DNA from: an uncultured Bacteroides sp.
GTDB taxonomy: Bacteria; Bacteroidota; Bacteroidia; Bacteroidales; Bacteroidaceae
NCBI RefSeq assembly: GCF_958445495.1
Contig: NZ_CAUCSQ010000028.1
Coordinates: 1 to 55,297, forward strand
Length of the DNA: 55,297 nt
Reading direction: 5' to 3'
Numbering within the stretch: position 1 is the first letter of the stretch; every line of letters starts with the position of its first letter. Position numbers and translations under genes: made by a program. This document shows, one piece after another, positions 42,994-51,137 of the stretch. The notes below the pieces were generated by a model. It was given only the letters and a program-made list of their open reading frames with translations. It made no database searches and had not been told where the DNA came from.

Positions 42994-44748
42994 ATGACAA
43001 TGAGACTTTATCATTTATTAGCCATCTCATTTGTGTTTTTGTTTTCAATGTCCTTGGATGTAAAAGGGGACGGAAATATTTCTAAGGTTACGATAAAACT
43101 TATGGAAACAACAGATGTGCATGGCAATTTTTTCAGTTATGATTTTATAAATGACCGTGAACAGAACAGCGGGTTACCTCAGATTCTGACTTATGTAAAA
43201 AGCCAGCGTGACAGTTTGGGAAAAGAAAATTGTCTGCTGTTCGATGCCGGTGACATTCTTCAGGGACAACCTTGTGTGTATTATTCTAACTTCATAGACA
43301 CGGCAGAAATTCATCTGGCTTCGGATATGATGAATTTCATTCAGTATGATGCAGGTTGTTTTGGCAACCATGATATTGAAGCCGGACATCCGGTATTTGA
43401 CCGGTGGGTGAGAGATTGCCGCTTCCCTGTTCTTGGGGCCAACATACTGTCAATAACTGATAACACCCCTTATGCTTTGCCTTATCAGATGTTTGAGCGA
43501 CAGGGAATAAAGATTGCCGTATTGGGTATGATTACTCCTGCCATCCCAATGTGGTTGCCCGAAAGTTTATGGAGTGGATTGTCTTTTGAAGATATGGTCG
43601 TTTCTGCCCGGAAATGGGTTTCCTATATTCAGGAAAAGGAAAAGCCGGATATTCTGATAGGATTGTTCCATACTGGGCTCAAAGGAGGAAACCTCAATGG
43701 CTTTAATGAAAATGCAGCCGAGGAAATCGCATTGACCGTACCCGGCTTCGATGTCATTTTCTTCGGACATGATCACCGGAAATATTGCAAGGAGGTAAAG
43801 AATCGGATTTCAGGAAAGAAAGTATGGCTGCTTAACGCTGGATCTGGAGCTGCAGGGGTAGCGGAAGCGACTTTGACTTGTACTTTACGGGAAAAAGCAC
43901 TGGTGGATAAAAAGATAAAAGGTTCATTGACACAAATGAATGACTATTGTCCTGACAGCATTTTCACCGCATATTATGCTTCCCGACGGAAAGAGGTGCA
44001 ATGCTTTGTTTCCGAAAAGATTGGTTCGTTGGCTGAAGAGATTCACGCTTTAGATTATTTCTTCGGTAAATCAACATTAGCCGATTTATTACATCAGATA
44101 CAGTTTTCTCAGATGGAAGCAGACATTTCGTTGATTACTCCTCTTACATATAACGAAATAATCAATGCCGGGGATATATATGTCAGGGATATTTTCAAGC
44201 TTTATCGGTATGAAAACAGGATTAATATTTTTGAACTTACGGGAAAAGAAGTATTGGGAGTATTGGAGAAATCCTATGGTATGTGGACGAATACGATGAA
44301 ATCTTCCAGTGATCATGCATTGGCTATCAAAAACAAGGATGATAAGAAAGCGTCACTTACTGTACCGACTTATCTCTTACTGTCGGCAGCCGGCATTTCT
44401 TATGAAGTAGACCTAACCCATTCGGATGGAGAAAAAGTGAAAATTTTACGGATGAAGGACGGGAGTGCTTTTGATCTTGACCGGACTTATCGGGTAGCAG
44501 TGAATTCGTATATCGGAAGTGGTGGCGGTGGTCTGCTCACGGAAGGGGCCGGCATCAGACTCGAAGACTTACCTTCACGGATAGTCCGTACGTCAGATAA
44601 AGACTTACGTTACTATATAATAGATTATTTCCGCAATCATGTATCTCCTATACGAATTTCCTCTGTTTCTGATTGGAAATTTGTACCGGAGCATTTTGTC
44701 GGCGAGGCTTTGAAACGCGATTATGATTTACTATCACACACCAATTAA
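42994..44748 (+). CDS. Secreted bifunctional metallophosphatase/5'-nucleotidase
   Basis: A 584-residue UshA-type enzyme with an N-terminal signal peptide. The calcineurin-like metallophosphatase half has TTDVHGNF (Asp41, His43), the GDILQGQP metal Asp near 86, GNHDIE near 124, FHTGLKGG near 227 and GHDHRK near 258. The C-terminal 5'-nucleotidase substrate domain follows, with a SGGGGLL stretch near 509. It hydrolyses nucleotides or related phosphodiesters outside the cytoplasm. It shares a transcript with the TonB receptor 9 bases downstream. Confidence 0.9.
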   Translation: MTMRLYHLLAISFVFLFSMSLDVKGDGNISKVTIKLMETTDVHGNFFSYDFINDREQNSGLPQILTYVKSQRDSLGKENCLLFDAGDILQGQPCVYYSNFIDTAEIHLASDMMNFIQYDAGCFGNHDIEAGHPVFDRWVRDCRFPVLGANILSITDNTPYALPYQMFERQGIKIAVLGMITPAIPMWLPESLWSGLSFEDMVVSARKWVSYIQEKEKPDILIGLFHTGLKGGNLNGFNENAAEEIALTVPGFDVIFFGHDHRKYCKEVKNRISGKKVWLLNAGSGAAGVAEATLTCTLREKALVDKKIKGSLTQMNDYCPDSIFTAYYASRRKEVQCFVSEKIGSLAEEIHALDYFFGKSTLADLLHQIQFSQMEADISLITPLTYNEIINAGDIYVRDIFKLYRYENRINIFELTGKEVLGVLEKSYGMWTNTMKSSSDHALAIKNKDDKKASLTVPTYLLLSAAGISYEVDLTHSDGEKVKILRMKDGSAFDLDRTYRVAVNSYIGSGGGGLLTEGAGIRLEDLPSRIVRTSDKDLRYYIIDYFRNHVSPIRISSVSDWKFVPEHFVGEALKRDYDLLSHTN

Positions 44749-44757
44749 TCAGAAAAA

Positions 44758-47700
44758 ATGAAAAGATTTACGATCTTACTGTTACTTATCGGGTGGTTGA
44801 ACACATTGTTACATGCCCAGATTACTACTTCGGGAATGAACGGACTGATAACTGACAATGAAGGAGCTTTGATTGGAGCGACTGTCCAGGCGGTACATGT
44901 CCCCTCAGGTACTACTTATGGTACGATTACCAATACAGACGGACGGTTCAGCATTCAAGGGATGCGTACTGGAGGACCTTATAAGGTAGAAATTTCTTAT
45001 GTCGGCTATAAAAATGCCGTATATGAGGATATCAGCCTTGCTTTAGGAGACAATTATGTACTGAATGTCTTGCTTCAAGAAGACAATGGGTTGCTGGACG
45101 AAGTGGTGGTGGTAGCCACAAAGTCCAAGTTTTCAGGAACGAAAACCGGAGCTTCCACCAATATCAACAACAGGCAACTTTCTACCGTTCCTTCTATGAG
45201 CCGGTCATTGTCGGATTTCACCAAATTGTCTCCTTATGCGGGGAATAACAATTCATTTGGCGGACTGGACGGACGTATGAACAATATCACCATTGACGGA
45301 GCTAACTTTAATAACAACTTCGGGTTGTCTTCGGCCTCTATGCCGGGAGGAGGAAGCCCCATTTCTTTGGATGCCATTGAAGAATTACAGGTCAACATAG
45401 CTCCGTTCGATGTGCGTCAGGCCAATTTTATCGGAGCCGGCATTAATGCCGTAACGAAAAGCGGTACAAACCAGTTCAAAGGAAGTGCCTATTCCTATTT
45501 CCGTAATCAGTATATGAGGGGAAATCGGGTGGATGGAGTAGACTTGGGAGAACGTCCTGAAGAAGTAAAACGAACTTATGGCTTTACTTTGGGCGGTCCG
45601 GTAATAAAGAATAAGTTGTTCTTTTTTGTTAATGGTGAATATGAAGATGCTCCCAAACCTATCTTTAAATGGAGGCTTTCAACGGATGGAGTAGGCAGCG
45701 ATGACAATCTGATATCAAGGGTTACTGCACAGGATATGGAAGCCTTTGCACAAGTACTCCGCAACAGATATAATTATGAACCGGGGTCTTATACAGATTA
45801 TGACGCTGGCACTTTTACCAGGAAATTCCTGACACGTGTGGATTGGAACGTTAGTACCAATAGTAAATTAACAGTACGTTATAATTATACGAAAAACAAA
45901 TATACCAATCCAACCAGTCAGAGTATGCCGGGAACTGCAACCTCGCACGGACATTACAGTTCGGCCTCGCTTCCTTTTCGTAACAGCTGTTACGACATGA
46001 ATAATCTGGTGCATTCTTTAACAGCTGAATTAAATAGTAATTTTGGAGGGAAAATGTCTAATCAAATATTGGGAACATTTACCAAAATAAAAGATGAGCG
46101 AGGTTCTGATTCATCACTGTTTCCGATGGTGGATATTTTGAAAGATGGGGACATGTTTATGACTGCCGGTTATGAATTGTACACCTACAATAATGCCGTG
46201 GAAAATAATATTTGGACTTTGACAGATAACTTCACCTGGAATTTGGATAAGCATGTACTTACAGCCGGACTCTCCTATGAACATCAGTATGTAAGTAATT
46301 CTTTTATGGGATGCGGTTTGGGTTATTATCGGTATGACAGTTTCGATGATTTTAAGAATGAGGCAGCCCCTGTGTTGTATTCGCTGACTTATGGATATGG
46401 TGGCAAAGACAAACCGAAAGCGGAGTTGGCATTCGGTCAATATTCTGCTTATGTACAAGATATGTGGAACATTAATCAGAACTTGAAGGTAACGGCAGGT
46501 CTTCGTCTGGATATACCGACTTATCTGAATAGCTTGCAGGAAAATAAGGCTGTATCCGAACTGACATTTGCCGGTGGAGCAAAAATCAATACAGGGAAAT
46601 GGCCCGGAACCAAAGTCTTGTTCTCACCTCGAATTGGCTTCAATTGGGATGTCTTGGGAGATAATCGTTTTAGACTCCGTGGAGGTACGGGTATATTTAC
46701 CGGTAGGATGCCTTTTGTGTTCTTTACCAATATGCCTTCTAATAGCGGAATGATTCAGAATACGGTGACGATATCAGACCCTGCAGTTCTTGCTAAACTG
46801 GAAGGAGGGGTCCGCACGAAAAATGAAGTTATGGCACTGCTTCCTGATTTGTTCCCTCAAACGCCTGTAGAAAAGGTTCCCGGAACAGTGGCCGGAATAG
46901 ACCCGGAGTTCAAACTGCCTCAAATATGGAAAAATACGCTTGCCGCTGATATTAAACTGCCGCTTCCGTTCAATGCCGGACTCACATTAGAGGGTGTTTA
47001 TGCCAAAAATTTGAATGTGGTCCTCCAGCAGAATGTGAATATGATTCCTGCAAATGACACCAGGGTGACAACGTTTAATGGTCCAGACAATCGTTATTTG
47101 TATCCGGGAGCCAACAATAGTCGTGTTGTATCAGATATGTCTGGAGCCTATATACTTACAAATACAAGCAAAGGATACAGTTACAGTTTCAATGCCACTT
47201 TGAACATGACTCCCGTTGAGAATTTGAATTTGATGCTGGCTTATACTTATACCGGTTCCAAAGAAGTTTCTGGCAATCCCGGTGCACAACCTTACGAATT
47301 GTGGCAAAATACTCCTACTGTTAACGGAGGTAACCATTTGCCGTTACGTAATTCCCAATATCTTACACCCAATAGGCTTATTGCTTCCTTGGGATACAGA
47401 TTCAATTATGCCAAACATTTTGCCACTACGATAAGTCTTTATTACACCGGTTATACTCCTGGCAATTATTCTTATATGTATAATGGGGATATGAATCAAG
47501 ATGGAATCAACAATGATTTAATCTATATCCCCAAGAGCAAGGATGAGCTGACATTTGTTGACAAAAACGGTTTTACCGCAGTTGAACAGGCAGAAGCATT
47601 TTGGAACTATGTCAATCAAGACCCGTATCTGAAAAAACATAAGGGAGAGTATGCTGAAGCCTATTCTGCACGTTATCCTTGGCTTAACCAGTTCGATTTG

Positions 47701-48000
47701 AAACTTGTACAAGATTTCAATTTAAAAGTTGGTAAAACGATGAATACGCTGCAACTCTCATTGGACATATTCAACATAGGCAACTTGTTGAAAGATACAT
47801 GGGGAGTTCAGAAGGTTCCAGTTAACAGTGGACGGATTTTAAAATATGAAGGGACAACGGGAGACAATGTACCGACCTATTCAATGTTTTACACCCAAGA
47901 AAACGGAAAGAACATATTGCCTGCCAACACCTTCTTTTATGAAAAAAACAGTGCCAATTGCTGGCAAATCCAAATAGGAATCCGCTACATCTTTAATTGA
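44758..48000 (+). CDS. TonB-dependent receptor, Oar-like
   Basis: A 1080-residue outer-membrane receptor. Signal peptide residues 1-20, carboxypeptidase-regulatory-like domain about 25-110 (MNGLITDNEGALIGATV), plug domain about 130-235 (FGGLDGRMNNITIDG), then a full beta-barrel ending in IGIRYIFN. There is no SusD partner downstream, so it belongs to the Oar-like and not the SusC class. Its pairing with a 5'-nucleotidase suggests uptake of a nucleotide- or phosphate-derived ligand; the ligand itself is unknown. Confidence 0.9.
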   Translation: MKRFTILLLLIGWLNTLLHAQITTSGMNGLITDNEGALIGATVQAVHVPSGTTYGTITNTDGRFSIQGMRTGGPYKVEISYVGYKNAVYEDISLALGDNYVLNVLLQEDNGLLDEVVVVATKSKFSGTKTGASTNINNRQLSTVPSMSRSLSDFTKLSPYAGNNNSFGGLDGRMNNITIDGANFNNNFGLSSASMPGGGSPISLDAIEELQVNIAPFDVRQANFIGAGINAVTKSGTNQFKGSAYSYFRNQYMRGNRVDGVDLGERPEEVKRTYGFTLGGPVIKNKLFFFVNGEYEDAPKPIFKWRLSTDGVGSDDNLISRVTAQDMEAFAQVLRNRYNYEPGSYTDYDAGTFTRKFLTRVDWNVSTNSKLTVRYNYTKNKYTNPTSQSMPGTATSHGHYSSASLPFRNSCYDMNNLVHSLTAELNSNFGGKMSNQILGTFTKIKDERGSDSSLFPMVDILKDGDMFMTAGYELYTYNNAVENNIWTLTDNFTWNLDKHVLTAGLSYEHQYVSNSFMGCGLGYYRYDSFDDFKNEAAPVLYSLTYGYGGKDKPKAELAFGQYSAYVQDMWNINQNLKVTAGLRLDIPTYLNSLQENKAVSELTFAGGAKINTGKWPGTKVLFSPRIGFNWDVLGDNRFRLRGGTGIFTGRMPFVFFTNMPSNSGMIQNTVTISDPAVLAKLEGGVRTKNEVMALLPDLFPQTPVEKVPGTVAGIDPEFKLPQIWKNTLAADIKLPLPFNAGLTLEGVYAKNLNVVLQQNVNMIPANDTRVTTFNGPDNRYLYPGANNSRVVSDMSGAYILTNTSKGYSYSFNATLNMTPVENLNLMLAYTYTGSKEVSGNPGAQPYELWQNTPTVNGGNHLPLRNSQYLTPNRLIASLGYRFNYAKHFATTISLYYTGYTPGNYSYMYNGDMNQDGINNDLIYIPKSKDELTFVDKNGFTAVEQAEAFWNYVNQDPYLKKHKGEYAEAYSARYPWLNQFDLKLVQDFNLKVGKTMNTLQLSLDIFNIGNLLKDTWGVQKVPVNSGRILKYEGTTGDNVPTYSMFYTQENGKNILPANTFFYEKNSANCWQIQIGIRYIFN

Positions 48001-48013
48001 TACGTTTAAAAAT

Positions 48014-48055
48014 AAAAAGGGATTGCGCCAACGTTTTGAGACAATCCCCTTTTTA
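48014..48055 (+). terminator. Terminator after the TonB receptor
   Basis: AAAAAGGGATTG (48014-48025) pairs with CAATCCCCTTTTT (48042-48054), with one bulged C and a T-run in the 3' arm. Confidence 0.8.
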
Positions 48056-48060
48056 TGCAC

Positions 48061-48090
48061 AAAGCCCAGACTTTCCCAAGCCCGGGCTTT
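48061..48090. terminator. Second hairpin, possible terminator
   Basis: AAAGCCC (48061-48067) pairs with GGGCTTT (48084-48090). It lies six bases after the previous terminator and might serve as its backup. Confidence 0.4.
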
Positions 48091-48381
48091 GTCATTACCC
48101 AAAGTTTACATAACTTCAGGCATCAATTTTTTCATATATCTAGCTTGCCGGTAATGAGCATCCGGATTTCATAACCATCAACCGTTTCCGTAACCCTATA
48201 AAGGGGGAGATAAACAACGGCTTCACGCAGTTGGTTCCTGTTCTTGCCGACATGGGTTTCATCAGTCTTGACGTGTCAGCTATGAGAGCAAGCATGAGAG
48301 CAACGAGGAAAGTGGCAGCTACTCTCATATCCTACAAACTCTCTCTAACTGCGATTTCAGGACAACCATATTTGATTTACA

Positions 48382-48491
48382 AGGTATTAACAGTTATCAC
48401 CTCAGCTATTAATACTTGACATCCCAACTATTAATAGCTGAGAAACCAAGTATTAACAACTGACAAATCACCTGTTTACATCCGACAAATG
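48382..48491. repeat. Five tandem degenerate 22-bp repeats (iteron-like)
   Basis: Units at 48382-48403, 48404-48425, 48426-48447, 48448-48469 and 48470-48491 keep exact 22-base spacing. The core is TATTAAYA in units 1-4; the fifth is weaker (TGTTTACA), and the 3' part of units 4 and 5 shares GACAAAT. Units 2 and 3 also contain a perfect 14-bp inverted repeat, 48401-48414 with 48429-48442. Spacing of two helical turns and a non-triplet period argue for a protein-binding array, such as a replication or recombination site. Confidence 0.6.
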
Positions 48492-48508
48492 AGTGAGCAA
48501 TACCCAAA

Positions 48509-48539
48509 AAGCGGATTAGGTCTTTTCATCCATCCGCTT
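48509..48539. terminator. Hairpin AAGCGGAT/ATCCGCTT
   Basis: Perfect 8-bp stem (48509-48516 with 48532-48539), preceded by A's and followed by CTTTTC. Could terminate in either direction. Confidence 0.45.
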
Positions 48540-48625
48540 CTTTTCGACATTCCGGACTCTTCATGGCAAAAAGCGGTTAACCGGCTTATCAACCGATAGA
48601 AATATCGAAAATAACAAAAAGCGGA

Positions 48626-48658
48626 TGACAGGTGACAGGCGACAGACGAGGTGATAGG
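48626..48658. repeat. Short heptamer repeat TGACAGG
   Basis: Two exact copies (48626-48632, 48633-48639), a variant CGACAGA at 48640-48646, and a variant TGATAGG at 48652-48658. Confidence 0.4.
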
Positions 48659-48799
48659 TTATAAATACAACCTTTCACCAGACAACGTATTATAAATGAA
48701 AGAGTTGAACCATCAGGTAATCGGTTGAAAAAGAAAATGCATTTTTAAACTCCAGGAAGAGAGAGAAGTATTCCGAAACAATAAAAAAGAGCAGAAACA

Positions 48800-48831
48800 T
48801 TTGTTTGAATTGAATAAAAATTGTACTTTTG
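48800..48831 (+). promoter_or_regulatory. rplU-rpmA promoter
   Basis: TTTG (48800-48803), a 20-nt spacer, and TACTTTTG (48824-48831): a full match to the Bacteroides consensus. The start would be near 48838. Confidence 0.7.
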
Positions 48832-48841
48832 TGCCCGATTA

Positions 48842-48905
48842 TTCCGCAACGGGTTCGAGAAAGAGTCCTTTAAGTGATTAAAGGCCACCCGCCGGAGCTA
48901 ACTTA
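48842..48905 (+). promoter_or_regulatory. Structured leader of rplU, possible ribosomal-protein autoregulatory site
   Basis: The 84-nt leader contains CCTTTAA (48867-48873), tetraloop GTGA, TTAAAGG (48878-48884), a perfect 7-bp stem with a GNRA loop. An outer helix CGGGT (48850-48854) with ACCCG (48887-48891) encloses it. Leaders that bind L21 are known in other bacteria; I cannot say this one belongs to that family. Confidence 0.4.
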
Positions 48906-48921
48906 TACATTATAAGATAAG

Positions 48922-49239
48922 ATGTACGCAATTGTAGAAATCAACGGCCAGCAATTTAAAGCAGAAGCCGGCCAGAAGTTATTTGTTCACCACATTGAAG
49001 GTGCGGAAAACGGTTCGACAGTAGAATTTGAAAAAGTTCTTTTGGTAGACAAAGACGGAAACGTAACAGTAGGTGCTCCTGTTGTAGAAGGTGCAAAAGT
49101 GGTTTGCCAGGTTGTTTCCAATTTGGTAAAAGGCGACAAAGTACTTGTCTTCCACAAAAAAAGAAGAAAAGGTTACAGAAAACTGAACGGTCACCGTCAA
49201 CAGTTCACAGAGTTAACAATTACAGAAGTAGTAGCTTAA
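48922..49239 (+). CDS. rplU: 50S ribosomal protein L21
   Basis: A 105-residue large-subunit protein that binds 23S rRNA. The start MYAIVEINGQQFKAE and the basic HKKRRKGYRKLNGHRQ tail near residue 78 are diagnostic. It is followed by rpmA 23 bases downstream, the universal bacterial pairing. Confidence 0.97.
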   Translation: MYAIVEINGQQFKAEAGQKLFVHHIEGAENGSTVEFEKVLLVDKDGNVTVGAPVVEGAKVVCQVVSNLVKGDKVLVFHKKRRKGYRKLNGHRQQFTELTITEVVA

Positions 49240-49262
49240 TCAATTTAAAACAGTAAGAAGAA

Positions 49263-49526
49263 ATGGCACATAAAAAAGGTGTCGGTAGTTCCAAGAACGG
49301 CCGCGAATCAGCAAGTAAAAGATTAGGCGTTAAGATATTTGGTGGCGAAGCTTGCAAAGCAGGCAACATCATCGTTCGTCAAAGAGGTACTGAATTCCAT
49401 CCGGGCAATAACATCGACATGGGTAAAGACCACACTCTTTTCGCTTTAGTAGATGGTACAGTTAATTTCAAAGTAGGCAAAGAAGACAGAAGATATGTTT
49501 CTGTAATTCCTGCTACCGAAGCATAA
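49263..49526 (+). CDS. rpmA: 50S ribosomal protein L27
   Basis: An 87-residue large-subunit protein whose N-terminal tail reaches the peptidyl-transferase centre. MAHKKGVGSSKNGRES and the IIVRQRGTEFHPG stretch near residue 37 identify it. There is no Firmicutes-type cleaved N-terminal extension. It ends the operon at a strong terminator. Confidence 0.97.
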   Translation: MAHKKGVGSSKNGRESASKRLGVKIFGGEACKAGNIIVRQRGTEFHPGNNIDMGKDHTLFALVDGTVNFKVGKEDRRYVSVIPATEA

Positions 49527-49541
49527 CTGAAAAAATAGATA

Positions 49542-49587
49542 AGAAAGGGACTGTCCTGAATTTTCGGACAGCCCCTTTCTTTTTTTA
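49542..49587 (+). terminator. Terminator of rplU-rpmA
   Basis: AGAAAGGGACTGTCC pairs with GGACAGCCCCTTTCT with one mismatch, followed by a T-run. Confidence 0.85.
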
Positions 49588-49739
49588 TTGCGACATGACA
49601 CACCTCCCCTTTCCCGCGCCTCTTCCCTCCCTACCTCTTCTTCCGCTTCCCTTTCCCCTTTCATAACGGCTCCGCTTCTCCGATAAAACGCCTATAAATA
49701 TAATATCAACAAACATGACGATAATATTAGCTTTTTCTT

Positions 49740-49747
49740 TATCTTTG
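49740..49747 (+). promoter_or_regulatory. serS promoter -7 box
   Basis: TATCTTTG matches TAnnTTTG, 34 bases before the start. Confidence 0.5.
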
Positions 49748-49781
49748 TAGCCTTAATTGTTAGTTCATAAAAAGTATAGAT

Positions 49782-51056
49782 ATGCTTACCATTAAACAAA
49801 TTACAGAAAATACGGAAGCGGTCGTTCGCGGACTGGAAAAGAAACATTTCCAAAATGCCAAAGAAACCATAGAGCAAGTCATAGCCCTGAACGACAAAAG
49901 ACGCAGCACGCAAAACCAATTAGATAAAAACCTGGCGGAAGTCAACTCACTTTCGCGTACCATCGGCCAACTGATGAAAGAAGGCAAGAAAGAAGAAGCC
50001 GAAACCGCACGCGCACGTGTCGCCGAATTGAAAGAAGGCAACAAAACACTGGATGCTGCCATGACACAGGCTGCCACCGACATGCAAAACCTTCTGTACA
50101 CCATTCCGAATGTTCCCTATGACTGTGTTCCCGAAGGCACGGGAGCCGAAGACAACGTAGTAGAAAAGATGGGAGGCATGGAGACCGAACTTCCTAAAGA
50201 CGCACTTCCCCATTGGGAACTGGCAAAGAAATACGACCTGATAGACTTTGACCTGGGAGTAAAAATCACAGGAGCAGGTTTTCCCGTATATAAAGGAAAA
50301 GGCGCCCGGTTGCAACGCGCCCTGATAAACTTCTTCCTGGACGAAGCCCGTAAGTCGGGATACACCGAAATCATGCCGCCGACGGTAGTCAATGCCGCTT
50401 CCGGCTACGGAACAGGCCAACTTCCCGACAAAGAAGGACAAATGTACCATTGCGAATTGGACGACCTGTACCTGATTCCTACAGCCGAAGTCCCCGTCAC
50501 CAACATTTACCGTGACGTAATCCTGGACGAAAAACAGTTGCCGATTAAAAACTGCGCATATACACAATGTTTCCGTCGCGAAGCAGGCTCTTACGGCAAA
50601 GACGTACGCGGCTTGAACCGCCTCCACGAATTTTCCAAAGTAGAGTTGGTGCGTATCGACAAACCGGAACACTCCAGGCAGTCACACCAGGAAATGCTCG
50701 ACCATGTAGAAGGCCTTCTGCAAAAGCTGGAACTCCCCTACCGCATTCTCCGTCTTTGCGGAGGCGACATGAGTTTTACCGCCGCCCTCTGCTTCGATTT
50801 TGAAGTATATTCGGAAGCACAGAAACGCTGGCTGGAAGTAAGCTCCGTTTCCAATTTCGACACATACCAGGCCAACCGCCTCAAATGCCGCTACCGCAAT
50901 GCAGAGAAAAAGACAGAACTCTGCCACACCCTGAACGGTTCGGCACTGGCATTGCCGCGCATCGTCGCCGCCCTGCTTGAAAACAACCAGACACCGGAAG
51001 GCATCAGAATCCCGAAAGCACTGGTTCCGTATTGCGGTTTCGACATGATAGACTAA
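49782..51056 (+). CDS. serS: Serine--tRNA ligase
   Basis: A 424-residue class II synthetase that charges tRNA-Ser and selenocysteine tRNA. The N-terminal coiled-coil tRNA-binding arm covers about residues 28-100. Motif 2 is TQCFRREAGSYG near 264, with the TAEVPVTN substrate loop near 228, and motif 3 GSALALPRIVAALLEN near 386. Length and order are typical. A strong terminator follows. Confidence 0.97.
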   Translation: MLTIKQITENTEAVVRGLEKKHFQNAKETIEQVIALNDKRRSTQNQLDKNLAEVNSLSRTIGQLMKEGKKEEAETARARVAELKEGNKTLDAAMTQAATDMQNLLYTIPNVPYDCVPEGTGAEDNVVEKMGGMETELPKDALPHWELAKKYDLIDFDLGVKITGAGFPVYKGKGARLQRALINFFLDEARKSGYTEIMPPTVVNAASGYGTGQLPDKEGQMYHCELDDLYLIPTAEVPVTNIYRDVILDEKQLPIKNCAYTQCFRREAGSYGKDVRGLNRLHEFSKVELVRIDKPEHSRQSHQEMLDHVEGLLQKLELPYRILRLCGGDMSFTAALCFDFEVYSEAQKRWLEVSSVSNFDTYQANRLKCRYRNAEKKTELCHTLNGSALALPRIVAALLENNQTPEGIRIPKALVPYCGFDMID

Positions 51057-51068
51057 AAAGAATTCTCG

Positions 51069-51112
51069 CTCTTGTAAGAATCAGGCATTCCCGGTTCTTA
51101 CAAGAGTTTTTA
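51069..51112 (+). terminator. serS terminator
   Basis: Perfect 12-bp stem CTCTTGTAAGAA (51069-51080) and TTCTTACAAGAG (51095-51106), then TTTTTAT. Confidence 0.9.
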
Positions 51113-51137
51113 TAGACCTTCTAACCCATTTACCCCC

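Larger units (their letters stand above)
48001..48921. other. Intergenic region with terminators, tandem repeats and rplU promoter
   Basis: 920 bases between the receptor and rplU. In order: a strong terminator, a second hairpin, a stretch of about 250 bases without an identifiable gene, five 22-bp repeats, a hairpin, a short heptamer repeat, then the rplU promoter and leader. Short open frames at 48140-48328 (minus) and 48171-48419 (plus) match nothing I know. Confidence 0.6.

Noticed and set aside
48140..48419. Short open frames on both strands before the iterons
   Set aside because: Neither resembles a known protein, starts are poor, and the plus frame runs into the repeat array.
48382..48491. 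CRISPR array
   Set aside because: The 22-bp units are directly adjacent with no spacers and are degenerate.
48850..48868. T-arm-like GGGTTCGAGA near the rplU leader, suggesting a tRNA
   Set aside because: No acceptor stem, anticodon arm or D-arm can be built around it.
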